Virus record (IMG/VR): IMGVR_UViG_3300033145_000529
Coordinates: 84,198-148,197 of that record
Direction: 5' to 3' (one strand)
From: a virus
DNA: 64,000 bases
Shown here: positions 54,438 through 61,995 of the stretch, piece after piece
Position numbering within the stretch: position 1 is the first letter of the stretch
How the letters are laid out: each line of letters starts with the position of its first letter
Notes under the pieces: generated by a model
Databases searched by the model: none
What the model was told of the DNA's origin: nothing
The model's input: the letters and a program-made list of their open reading frames with translations, nothing else
Translations under genes and position numbers: made by a program

Positions 54438-54680
54438 CTATCTTTAAACTCCATTTATACCCTCCTGCCGTTTGGCACTTACCATTACAAGCATTATAAA
54501 TAGTACCACTATTGATGCCAGTAAATTTGCTTGCTTGTGATATTGAAGGATAGATAATGAGAGTACCGTCAAGATAATGTTGATTTACTGGCACTTTTTT
54601 AAGCCTTTACTAGAATTCTCAGAAATTGGTATCCACTGGCAAGGTGTCGCATTTTATCCACCCCACTAGAACCTCTAAGG
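54427..54680 (-). pseudogene. HNH/NUMOD1 homing endonuclease remnant
   Basis: PCQWIPISENSSKGLKK runs in one frame to a stop; shifting at an A6 run gives VPVNQHYLDGTLIIYPSISQ, ASKFTGINSGTIYNACNGKC, TAGGYKW, a NUMOD1 DNA-binding motif, from GTG 54594. The nuclease core is missing upstream. 54681-54900 holds only scraps and a direct repeat TCTAACATAA at 54721-54740. Confidence 0.6.
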
Positions 54681-54904
54681 AAATTTTCTTTTCACATTCT
54701 CACCTATTCAAGTCTTAGTATCTAACATAATCTAACATAAAGGTGCGTTGAAGCACATTACTTCAAAGCGTAATCCAAATTTGTATATAACTCATTTTCT
54801 ACTTGCGTTGAGGGACATTCCCCAATACGTTAATAAATATATCCCATTACAAAATTTTCTTTATCAGACCATAGATTATTCCTCCTTATATCCCATCCTC
54901 TATA

Positions 54905-54933
54905 ATTATACCATAAGCCAGAATAAATGTCAA
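54905..54933 (-). promoter_or_regulatory. sigma70-type promoter P11
   Basis: Minus strand: TTGACA, 17-base spacer ending GGCTTATGG, TATAAT. The -35 holds the TGA stop of the upstream gene (KRA-stop). A GGAGG follows downstream but the nearest frame is very short. Confidence 0.82.
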
Positions 54934-55394
54934 GCCCTTTTTGTGGCTAATTTTATCGTCTTTATCACTTTCCAAGTCGCACAGTTCTCATCGTGAGGTA
55001 CTTCGTATACTTCTAACTTATCAGGATGAACAGCGTAAAAGTATTCAATATCACCATGAAAGCCTGTACTGATGCCATATCCTAAAGTTCCTGTAAATTT
55101 TGGTTTTTCTGTCACTACCACATCAGTATTCCATTCTGTCTCAATGTCATCCACCATCTTATCATACTTGTTACACAGATATTGAAGTAATCTAGCAGAA
55201 CAATACTCACAGTCTCCAAGTCCTCTCCCCCTGCTCCACCAAAGTAGGAAAGGAACAATATCTGGAAGAACACCATACTCCAATCCGTTCATTGTGCCAG
55301 GATACCCGTCAGAATGACGATATAAAAGTTGAGACCAATTATTAAGATTTGTTTCTTTTTCCTCATAGAAGGCGATTTGGGCACGGATTGACAT
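54930..55394 (-). CDS. DGYPGT-type protein, 154 aa
   Basis: MSIRAQIAFYEEKETNLNNW SQLLYRHSDGYPGT, GLGDCEYCSARLLQYLC, GTLGYGISTGFHGDIEYFYA VH. A bacterial/phage family of unknown role, distantly like 49812. ATG 55394 follows GGAGG. Confidence 0.68.
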   Translation of the reverse strand: MSIRAQIAFYEEKETNLNNWSQLLYRHSDGYPGTMNGLEYGVLPDIVPFLLWWSRGRGLGDCEYCSARLLQYLCNKYDKMVDDIETEWNTDVVVTEKPKFTGTLGYGISTGFHGDIEYFYAVHPDKLEVYEVPHDENCATWKVIKTIKLATKRA

Positions 55395-55595
55395 TATTTT
55401 TTTCCTCCACGTAAGTCTTCTTTTTTGCAATTCTCTTTTAATGGTATCCATTGACAATTACTTGGTTCATAATCACCATCATTTATATGCTTTGTTTGTT
55501 ATTTCAAAACATCGTCTTCTCATATTATCCCAAGTAAAACGAAGTCTTGTGTTGCTCCTTCCACCTATCCAACTTGGATTAGATTTACCATATTT
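55394..55595 (-). pseudogene. HNH homing endonuclease remnant
   Basis: KYGKSNPSWIGGRSNTRLRF, TWDNMRRRCFEITNKAYK-stop, then GDYEPSNCQWIPLKENCKKE DLRGGKK. Both ends of the family are present; the middle is deleted and shifted. Confidence 0.6.
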
Positions 55596-55598
55596 ACC

Positions 55599-56159
55599 TC
55601 AATAATGTACGTCAGCAGGTACACAAAATATACTCTTATCCCGCAATTCGGGGTCTGGTTTACCTTCGTGATTACAAGCCCACCTACTCAAAACGTGGTT
55701 TAGGTGTTCATTATCCCTTATTCCCTCACCATCTTGGTCATAAAGAGAGACACAAGGTCCTTTGTATTGCCCAATCTGATAACAACGGAACATAAAACTA
55801 TGGTCTTCAAAAAGCTGGTCATCATTATGCGTGGCAAGGAGTTTCTTCATAGGAGCAAGATTTTCAAGGAACTCTTGTTTAGTTTTCTGCATGGCTTCCT
55901 CTATCATGGAGTTCGTCTGAATGGTATAGCACTTAAAACGTTCAGAACACTTGTCACACTTGTCTGACCCCAAATCAGCACAAACCTTTACTGCTGGTGG
56001 CATTTCACCCCAACGTTCCAAAGCATGTTTATCATTGAATGTGCTAAAATAATCAAAAGGTTCACCCTCTCCACACAACCTATCCAAGACATAGTGAGCC
56101 TCACTTACTGCATCTTCCTCATCCTCTGCAAAAACTAATATTTTGACAATCATGTGCAT
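55599..56159 (-). CDS. CRF-tag protein, 186 aa
   Basis: The tag CDKCSERFKCYT (Cys68, 71, 77) sits between an N-terminal alpha/beta domain (MIVKILVFAEDEEDAVSEAH) and a C-terminal one (GPCVSLYDQDGEGIRDNEH). Here the tag is internal. Domains not recognised. Confidence 0.75.
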   Translation of the reverse strand: MHMIVKILVFAEDEEDAVSEAHYVLDRLCGEGEPFDYFSTFNDKHALERWGEMPPAVKVCADLGSDKCDKCSERFKCYTIQTNSMIEEAMQKTKQEFLENLAPMKKLLATHNDDQLFEDHSFMFRCYQIGQYKGPCVSLYDQDGEGIRDNEHLNHVLSRWACNHEGKPDPELRDKSIFCVPADVHY

Positions 56160-56302
56160 TTTATTTCAGCCTCAATTTTTTCTTTTAGCTTCAACCATTT
56201 TTCTACAAATTCTGGTTTTATTTTTCTTTCATACATCTCAACCTTGTGATGGCATTTACCACAGAGCTAGACTCCTTCTTCTTCACTCTTTTTCGTAGGC
56301 AT
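56150..56302 (-). pseudogene. zinc-finger fragment with in-frame TAG
   Basis: MPTKKSEEEGV, TAG (56267-56269), LCGKCHHKVEMYERKIKPEF V to KCT-stop. TAG probably replaced TGG (GVWLCGKCHHKV), the usual text of an HNH nuclease. Nonsense mutant rather than read-through, as TAG is a normal stop in this genome. Confidence 0.45.
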
Positions 56303-56551
56303 TTAAACGACCTCCACATACTCCATCATAAGTTGCAAGGCTTCATCATAACTCTTACATTCATGTAATCGAGTTTGAAATTCTTCTACCAAGTAACAAA
56401 CCCCATCCCGTTCAGTGTAACATTTGAACTTGTGGTGGCAATCTTCACATCTTTCTTCGCTATGTTCAGCCCTTTTAAGAGTTCTAGTTACTATCCCAGC
56501 GAGATTGAAGACGTTGCCATCTTCTTCTGTTAGCTTACACTCTGGTTTCAT
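56303..56551 (-). CDS. CRF-tag protein, 82 aa
   Basis: CEDCHHKFKCYTE (Cys35, 38, 44; KF variant). A beta-like start and an acidic helical end (QTRLHECKSYDEALQLMMEY). Confidence 0.72.
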   Translation of the reverse strand: MKPECKLTEEDGNVFNLAGIVTRTLKRAEHSEERCEDCHHKFKCYTERDGVCYLVEEFQTRLHECKSYDEALQLMMEYVEVV

Positions 56552-56552
56552 T

Positions 56553-56741
56553 TCAATAATTACCTACTAGCTTTTTTGGTATAAGATATTTCTCAGCAAT
56601 TTCGTGCATTTCTTTTGCAGTAAATACATCCCAGTAAATACATCCCATTTGACCCTATTACATTTGTGACAAGCTATCACTATATTTCGTATAGAGTAGC
56701 CACTGTCCCTTCACAAATTTCCCTAATTTGTCTCTGTTCAT
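56553..56741 (-). pseudogene. HNH endonuclease broken by a 14-base tandem duplication
   Basis: IVIACHKCNRVKWDVFT then the shifted TAKEMHEIAEKYLIPKKLVG NY. The 14-base unit AGTAAATACATCCC (plus-strand text) occurs twice, 56619-56632 and 56633-56646; removing one copy joins the frames. Confidence 0.7.
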
Positions 56742-57250
56742 TTCTTCCAAGCTAAACTGTCCTTCTTGTGGATATGTATTATTCTCGCTTTATGCCAGGA
56801 CCTAGTTTCCATCAATATTCTTTTCACCAAAATAGTATTTTTAATTGAGGGAGTCGCCAAACAATGGTACATGACGACAAATTTTCCCTCTTTACAAACA
56901 CGGACGGCTTCTGCGGTATATGTTCTGAACCTAAGTTTACCATATTTCTTGGTATCATAGAGCCGTTCAGCATATTCCTCGCTATAAGGTGGGTCTAGTA
57001 TGACCAAATCAAATGTGTTGTCCTCAAATGGTAAATCGTGAGCATCACCCACAAAATCGGGGTTGACCTCTGGGTCTATGTCTACTCGTAACCCGAACTC
57101 CGCTTGCCCTCCAAATGGATGTAATATCTTATGTATGGCAGGGTCTATATTTAATTCCTTTAAGAGCTTTTGCTCGAAGTGGAGAGGAAATGACCCTATG
57201 TATTTACTTTTATTTGGGCGTGGTAAAACCCACGCCAGTGTTTCTATCAT
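56738..57250 (-). CDS. class I methyltransferase-like protein, 170 aa
   Basis: LHPFGGQAEFGLRVDIDPEV, GDAHDLPFEDNTFDLVILDP PYSEEYAERLY. LDPPYS suggests a DNA or RNA methylase. Short C-terminus. Substrate unknown. Confidence 0.75.
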   Translation of the reverse strand: MIETLAWVLPRPNKSKYIGSFPLHFEQKLLKELNIDPAIHKILHPFGGQAEFGLRVDIDPEVNPDFVGDAHDLPFEDNTFDLVILDPPYSEEYAERLYDTKKYGKLRFRTYTAEAVRVCKEGKFVVMYHCLATPSIKNTILVKRILMETRSWHKARIIHIHKKDSLAWKK

Positions 57251-57477
57251 TTCAAAACTCCTAACAACCGTTTATAGCTATACCTCTTGTCCCTTTCAAA
57301 TTTGAGGGAATAGTCAAAATTTCTCTCAGTGAGGCATTGAAATCTATGATTACATTTGTTACACTTACTAATCTTACCTCTAAATTTACAGAGGCTTTTT
57401 GGTTTGTACCCTGGTGCTGTTGGTGGCATTGGTGGCATCTCATCGCTCCATCCCACTATAAATCTCCAAACATTCAA
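57247..57477 (-). CDS. CRF-tag protein, 76 aa
   Basis: CNKCNHRFQCLTE (Cys39, 42, 48) preceded by a Pro-rich segment (DEMPPMPPTAPGYKPK) and followed by a basic tail. Overlaps 57440. Confidence 0.72.
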   Translation of the reverse strand: MNVWRFIVGWSDEMPPMPPTAPGYKPKSLCKFRGKISKCNKCNHRFQCLTERNFDYSLKFERDKRYSYKRLLGVLK

Positions 57478-57895
57478 GACATACCCTATCTTTTTCTTCC
57501 TTACGTAATGTGGAATCTATTGTTCCCAAGCGAGTTATAAAGGTAATTCTATCGTGCTTGTTCTCAAGTGTATGGTCAAGAACTCTGCCGCACAGTCCCA
57601 CATAATACATTTTATCTTCTGTCATACAGGATGTATTATTACGCAGGATGTGAATTACCCAATGAGGGTCTGGCAAAGCATTGTCATCTTCATCTACCAA
57701 CACTCCACCATAGATTTCATCTTCTCCATGGAGTGTAATGTGGTCACCGAGACAAGCAATATCTTTGCCGTTGCGTATTACGATAAGCTTGGTGTGTTCA
57801 TATCCACACCGACCACACATATGACATTCAATTTCTACTTCATCGCTAGTCTCTAGTTTGAGACGGTAACCTTTTATAGTAACTATCGCACTCAT
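57440..57895 (-). CDS. Cys-containing protein, 151 aa
   Basis: ECHMCGRCGYEHTKLIVIRN, then a beta-rich domain, and CLECLEIYSGMER at the end. Two CxxC pairs far apart may join one zinc site. Not recognised. Confidence 0.6.
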   Translation of the reverse strand: MSAIVTIKGYRLKLETSDEVEIECHMCGRCGYEHTKLIVIRNGKDIACLGDHITLHGEDEIYGGVLVDEDDNALPDPHWVIHILRNNTSCMTEDKMYYVGLCGRVLDHTLENKHDRITFITRLGTIDSTLRKEEKDRVCLECLEIYSGMER

Positions 57896-57929
57896 TTCTT
57901 AAACCCCATTGGTTGTTTCTTAAATCCTA

Positions 57930-58109
57930 TCAGTTGTTTTTTTTTAGGTGCTTACCTTTGTGTAGAAGTGGTGCTCCACAATCAGGACAGAAACCATTCT
58001 TCTTGGCAACCTCTCTTGCTTTCATCGCACCTTTGGAGAACCAGAACATCATTCCCCAACTGATTATCAAAGCTGTAAAGCTTGCTGTGCCAAATATTAT
58101 CCAGAACAT
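57930..58109 (-). CDS. membrane helix plus zinc ribbon, 59 aa
   Basis: MFWIIFGTASFTALIISWGM MFWF anchors it; AREVAKKNGFCPDCGAPLLH KGK gives a half ribbon. ATG overlaps the upstream gene. Function unknown. Confidence 0.6.
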   Translation of the reverse strand: MFWIIFGTASFTALIISWGMMFWFSKGAMKAREVAKKNGFCPDCGAPLLHKGKHLKKNN

Positions 58110-59158
58110 ACTTTCTTAAACCTCATAAATGGTTGATAATGTCTACCTATTCGCACGTATTCTCTATCTCGTTCTGATGGCGAAAAAGCTAGGCATTTCT
58201 TTTGTTTCCCTCCCCATCCATATCTCACAAAGAATATATTGCCAATTTGTGCTTGGATGGATTGTAAAACAAGATTGAATATGTCTTTACGAATATGCTT
58301 TTTATTCCCCTTTTTACCTATCTTATAGATATTTGATATTCCATAAATTGATGTTAGTTCTTTAGCAAGTATCCTGAACTCTATCTGTTGACCAAATCTG
58401 TAAACATCAGCCATTACCATTACAACAGTAGCATTTGGAAGTTTTTCTCTTATCGCTAATATCAAACGTGGGCGTTGGGTTTCATATCCAGCACCATTGA
58501 TGTATACTAAACATCTTTTTGTGCTGTGTTTCAATTCTGCTAAAACTTGAAGCATATTACCACGTTTCGTCTTAACATTATGCCCCTGTTCCTCACAATA
58601 CTGTCTTACACGCTCAACTTTTTCCCACTCACTCAAATTATTGAGTAGAATATTCTTTTTAACACTACCCCAATCAATAAGCATCTTTGTTTCCATTTCC
58701 ACTAAATACCCATTTTCACGGGTTAAATCTTCAAGACAAAACAAATATAATGTTTTATAAACTGGCATCTGCTTCAAGAAATCTCTTATTCTATATTTCT
58801 TACTACTACTCAAATCTGGAAGTTTGTTTTTACTTTTATTGCTGCGACCGTGATGTAGCCGTAATGCAGTAACTTCCTCGTCAGCTACTTGTATTAGCTC
58901 TAAATCAGATTTATTAGCATACTCTAAATTATCTCGTAATTCTCTGTATCGTTTTGAGATATATGTTATGGCTTCAATCTTTTCCTTATAACCAACATCC
59001 TTTTTATTAAGCTTAGGGAAAAAGTGCCTTGCAAAATAAATATTAGCTTCTTTCTCCCCAATTAAAAAATCTGCTTTCTCAAGAGACTTTTTAATTTTAG
59101 CTATTCCTGATTTGTCATATCTACTATATTGTTTCAAACAATGAGTGTAGAGTCTCAT
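58097..59158 (-). CDS. possible Spo11/TopoVI-A-like TOPRIM protein, 353 aa
   Basis: Central CLVYINGAGYETQRPRLILA, LPNATVVMVMADVYRFGQQI E resembles the TOPRIM part of TopoVI-A/Spo11 (G-x-G-x-x-x-x-TR..L, then DADPYG-x-x-I), though the DxD is incomplete. The N-terminal half is helical and basic. A tentative call; no TopoVI-B is seen. Confidence 0.6.
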   Translation of the reverse strand: MRLYTHCLKQYSRYDKSGIAKIKKSLEKADFLIGEKEANIYFARHFFPKLNKKDVGYKEKIEAITYISKRYRELRDNLEYANKSDLELIQVADEEVTALRLHHGRSNKSKNKLPDLSSSKKYRIRDFLKQMPVYKTLYLFCLEDLTRENGYLVEMETKMLIDWGSVKKNILLNNLSEWEKVERVRQYCEEQGHNVKTKRGNMLQVLAELKHSTKRCLVYINGAGYETQRPRLILAIREKLPNATVVMVMADVYRFGQQIEFRILAKELTSIYGISNIYKIGKKGNKKHIRKDIFNLVLQSIQAQIGNIFFVRYGWGGKQKKCLAFSPSERDREYVRIGRHYQPFMRFKKVCSG

Positions 59159-59515
59159 CTAAACAATAGCCCCTTTATTCGTGTAACAGTAGAACCTGTG
59201 TTCACATTCATCGCATTTAACTTTGTTCTCGCACCATAATGGTTGAAAGAACATCTCTAAAAACTCCCCATCTTTTTTCTTTGCCCTGCTGTTCTTCCAT
59301 ACTAACCAGATACCACCCTTATGGTATTCCAGATTAATTAATGCCCACCGATGGGAGACTTTAATCTCTTTACCATCACCACCATCACCAAGAGCTACCC
59401 CATCAACCCTTGAACATTCGGCGTAAATTGGACAGTTGTCACATTTCCTCCGCCAACATTCCATTGCCAGTTGAGTGAGGATTTCTCCACTCATATGTAG
59501 GATGCGTAGATACAA
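59159..59515 (-). CDS. CRF-tag protein, 118 aa
   Basis: CDNCPIYAECS near the N-terminus has the tag's Cys spacing without RF; the full tag CDECEHRFYCYT (Cys101, 104, 110) ends the chain. Start could be ATG 59494. Two related Cys units may be an old duplication. Confidence 0.72.
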   Translation of the reverse strand: MYLRILHMSGEILTQLAMECWRRKCDNCPIYAECSRVDGVALGDGGDGKEIKVSHRWALINLEYHKGGIWLVWKNSRAKKKDGEFLEMFFQPLWCENKVKCDECEHRFYCYTNKGAIV

Positions 59516-59525
59516 ATGTTTTCAT

Positions 59526-59954
59526 TTAATCAAAAGGTTCTTGCTGACCTAACACTTGACGGTCTAGGAATATCTTAACGTCATTCCCAACAATAGTAAG
59601 TGTTCCTGCTTTTTCCGCTTCTTCTAGAGCCGCTTGAATTGCAAGCAATTTACCAAGTGTCAACCCCAACCAAGTGTAGTTATTCTTGTGTTCCGCTTTT
59701 GTTAATTCCATTTCCCCTCCAATGTGTAATGTCTCAACATATCCTGTTGGTTTTTCTCTGCAATAAACTCGTAATAACCCTTGTATCACGCACCCCTCAA
59801 ATAATGTCCCGTAGCCTTTTTCCTCTATCTTATCAGGTTTTAATACCACAGCTTCAATGTCTGAGCACATAATTTTTCTGACCTTCATTCGATGATTAGT
59901 GTGTCCGTTAGCGTAGTATTCCTTACCATCACAGCTAAATAAAAGTTTCTTCAT
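59526..59954 (-). CDS. hypothetical protein, 142 aa
   Basis: MKKLLFSCDGKEYYANGHTN HR, GLTLGKLLAIQAALEEAEKA G. A longer TTG-started frame to 59993 exists, but it includes a repeat shared with 50479. Function unknown. Confidence 0.6.
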   Translation of the reverse strand: MKKLLFSCDGKEYYANGHTNHRMKVRKIMCSDIEAVVLKPDKIEEKGYGTLFEGCVIQGLLRVYCREKPTGYVETLHIGGEMELTKAEHKNNYTWLGLTLGKLLAIQAALEEAEKAGTLTIVGNDVKIFLDRQVLGQQEPFD

Positions 59955-60031
59955 CGTTCTATTTGACAGAAAATGTTGAAGCCAATTTTTCAAACTTGCC
60001 TCTTGGTAGTCACCCCTCTACTACTCATTGT

Positions 60032-60157
60032 CTATATTATAACACATGCCGTTTTGTAAGTCAAGCTCCACATACCGCCGCACAAAACCACCTGCTGTTT
60101 TACTCGTTCATTCTTATGCTCTACTTTCCATTGCTTGTTATCAAATTTCAAATACAT
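60032..60157 (-). CDS. small protein overlapping P12, 41 aa
   Basis: MYLKFDNKQWKVEHKNERVK QQVVLCGGMWSL then codons that overlap P12. ATG overlaps the upstream stop by one base. Plausible. Confidence 0.4.
   Translation of the reverse strand: MYLKFDNKQWKVEHKNERVKQQVVLCGGMWSLTYKTACVII
60036..60064 (-). promoter_or_regulatory. sigma70-type promoter P12
   Basis: Minus strand: TTGACT, 17-base spacer ending GGCATGTGT, TATAAT. An ATG 7 bases after the -10 opens a 12-codon frame only. Confidence 0.8.
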
Positions 60158-60813
60158 TATTCCCAAAAAGAATTATTCCCCCAACTACCATACTTTGGTT
60201 TTGGCTCAGGTGCTCCTGTATAACACTTAAATCGTAAGTCACAGTTATTACATTTCTCGCTTTGTTTATTGGTTTCGTAGCAGTATTTTATAGCGAGTGC
60301 CTCGTTCACAACTCGTTCTGGTCTGTCAAATTCCCAATGAGCTTGCTCAACAAAGACCTCATTATCCTTGACAACCAAATTCCACCTATCCTCGTTGTCC
60401 TCACCCTGTGCTTCAATCTCTCCATCACAAATATGCCCCTTTAAGAAAGCAAACTGTTTTGGAAATCTGGTTTTAGCAACAGGGTCAGGTTTGAGGAAAT
60501 TTTGAATAATATACCACATCCATTCGGCTGAACAATAGAACTTCTCAGCTCCATCCCACTCAATATACTTGCCATCTTCGGTTGGTGTCCACTGACACCA
60601 CAAACCTGGTTGTTCAGGGGACGAGGTGTTACAGTCTATTATGTCGGGGTCTTCACCTTGCCCTGCCACACCAGTACCGTCAACGAAATATTCCCCATTT
60701 TTACGCAACATTCTCCTAGTCTTGGAGAACTTCTGTAAATACTCTATCTCCTTGCTGTTCAAGGTTGGTTCAATAGCTATTTCACCCCTAAAGTTTGTTG
60801 TGTATCCCATCAC
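60157..60813 (-). CDS. known-family protein with C-terminal CRF tag, 218 aa
   Basis: GYTTNFRGEIAIEPTLNSKE, GLWCQWTPTEDGKYIEWDGA EKFY, GEIEAQGEDNEDRWNLVVKD N match a family I recall in actinobacteria and phages (unknown role). The end adds CNNCDLRFKCYT (Cys188, 191, 197), absent from the relatives I remember. Confidence 0.75.
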   Translation of the reverse strand: MMGYTTNFRGEIAIEPTLNSKEIEYLQKFSKTRRMLRKNGEYFVDGTGVAGQGEDPDIIDCNTSSPEQPGLWCQWTPTEDGKYIEWDGAEKFYCSAEWMWYIIQNFLKPDPVAKTRFPKQFAFLKGHICDGEIEAQGEDNEDRWNLVVKDNEVFVEQAHWEFDRPERVVNEALAIKYCYETNKQSEKCNNCDLRFKCYTGAPEPKPKYGSWGNNSFWE

Positions 60814-60952
60814 TTCTCACCTTATTGACGTTCAATTCTTCTTTATCGCATATGGGGCAAGCGTACCAAGGAATACCTTCTCCACAATCTTTGCCACCAC
60901 CTACCCAAATTAAAATCAATCTTGCACCACATTTACACACTTTGTGAACCAT
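60788..60952 (-). CDS. zinc-ribbon protein, 54 aa
   Basis: MVHKVCKCGARLILIWVGGG, YACPICDKEEL. Start at ATG 60952, with overlaps on both sides. CxC and CxxC pairs fit a ribbon. Confidence 0.55.
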   Translation of the reverse strand: MVHKVCKCGARLILIWVGGGKDCGEGIPWYACPICDKEELNVNKVRSDGIHNKL

Positions 60953-61511
60953 ATTCCTTATCCCACCTCTCCCAACATTCGTGTTTGTCTTTGAAATGGT
61001 CACATGATGTAAATGAACTGACACCTATCCTACACCAATCCCAACGTGGTTTCTTACTATAATCTGCCAATTGATACCACCATGCGGGACAAACATAGTT
61101 TCTCATTTCAGACTTTGGTGGAAATATTGGATTTTTCAGCCATTCATTATAAGGTATTCCACCAAAATCCTCAAGCTTTAAAGTTTCCCCACCCTTACCC
61201 CCTTCCCCAACCCCAATGCCAGGATTTGTTTGAAATACCCTCTTAATCTTGTCCCTTATTTGCTGTCCTCTAAAATCAATCCATTCTACATGAATATGTG
61301 ACTTGCCAGTTCCTTTACATTTGTTGCAAACAACTCCTGCTCCATCCAATTCACCCATACCTACATAGATACCTGTTCCTTTACAAGCACCGCATTGAGT
61401 ATCAGTATAAAAGGAGAAAACAGTCGAGGTAAAGCACTCGTAACGAAACCTGCAATTATCGCAAGCTTTGTTGCCGTTAGCTTTTTGGACTTCTCTACAG
61501 TTTAGATTAAT
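60933..61511 (-). CDS. CRF-tag protein with DnaJ-type CxxCxGxG motifs, apparent AUU start
   Basis: The ATG at 61358 cannot be the start: the same frame upstream encodes the full CRF tag CDNCRFRYECFT (Cys17, 20, 26) and CGACKGTG, partner of the later CNKCKGTGKS (DnaJ zinc centre type). In frame, a TAG lies at 61512 and no ATG, GTG or TTG follows before the tag. ATT 61511 has GGGG 8 bases upstream. 192 aa if so. Confidence 0.65.
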   Translation of the reverse strand: MNLNCREVQKANGNKACDNCRFRYECFTSTVFSFYTDTQCGACKGTGIYVGMGELDGAGVVCNKCKGTGKSHIHVEWIDFRGQQIRDKIKRVFQTNPGIGVGEGGKGGETLKLEDFGGIPYNEWLKNPIFPPKSEMRNYVCPAWWYQLADYSKKPRWDWCRIGVSSFTSCDHFKDKHECWERWDKEYGSQSV

Positions 61512-61522
61512 CTAAATATCCC

Positions 61523-61687
61523 CTATCTATAGCTACCCTGATATAGAAAATATACCCCACACATGAAGCAAATTCCCCAAGCTACGGTTGCACCAGCTAT
61601 CCATGAAACAGGGAATGTAGCCACCACATGCCCAAATATAAATGATGGGATAACCAGCAAAAATACCCCCTTATCTATTCTCTTCAT
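61523..61687 (-). CDS. small membrane protein, 54 aa
   Basis: Two helices: GVFLLVIPSFIFGHVVATF and ATVAWGICFMCGVYFLYQ. Lies 11 bases upstream of the AUU start. Could be a holin partner; not recognised. Confidence 0.6.
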   Translation of the reverse strand: MKRIDKGVFLLVIPSFIFGHVVATFPVSWIAGATVAWGICFMCGVYFLYQGSYR

Positions 61688-61995
61688 TTTTCTTCCCTCA
61701 CAAAGTTTTCGTCTATTGGTACTCCCTCTCCATCCTTTCCAACCTTGAAGCCATAATTGAATTGTTTCTGCTTCATATAAAGAAGTAACTCTGTTTCATC
61801 ATCGTAGGAAATAACCTCAAGTAGAGTATCACTGTCAAGTAATGCTAATTTATTGTCGGGGTATTCTTCATATAATACTCTTGCCAACGTTAATCCCAAG
61901 AATACAGACTCCGTTAATATAGGTAGAATACCATATTGTTGGCAAACAAACAGAAGTTCTGAGATATTTGTCGCACATTTAAGTGTTCTTATCAT
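61684..61995 (-). CDS. hypothetical protein, 103 aa
   Basis: SELLFVCQQYGILPILTESV FLGLTLARVLY, DSDTLLEVISYDDETELLLY. Not recognised. Overlaps both neighbours. Confidence 0.6.
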   Translation of the reverse strand: MIRTLKCATNISELLFVCQQYGILPILTESVFLGLTLARVLYEEYPDNKLALLDSDTLLEVISYDDETELLLYMKQKQFNYGFKVGKDGEGVPIDENFVREEK

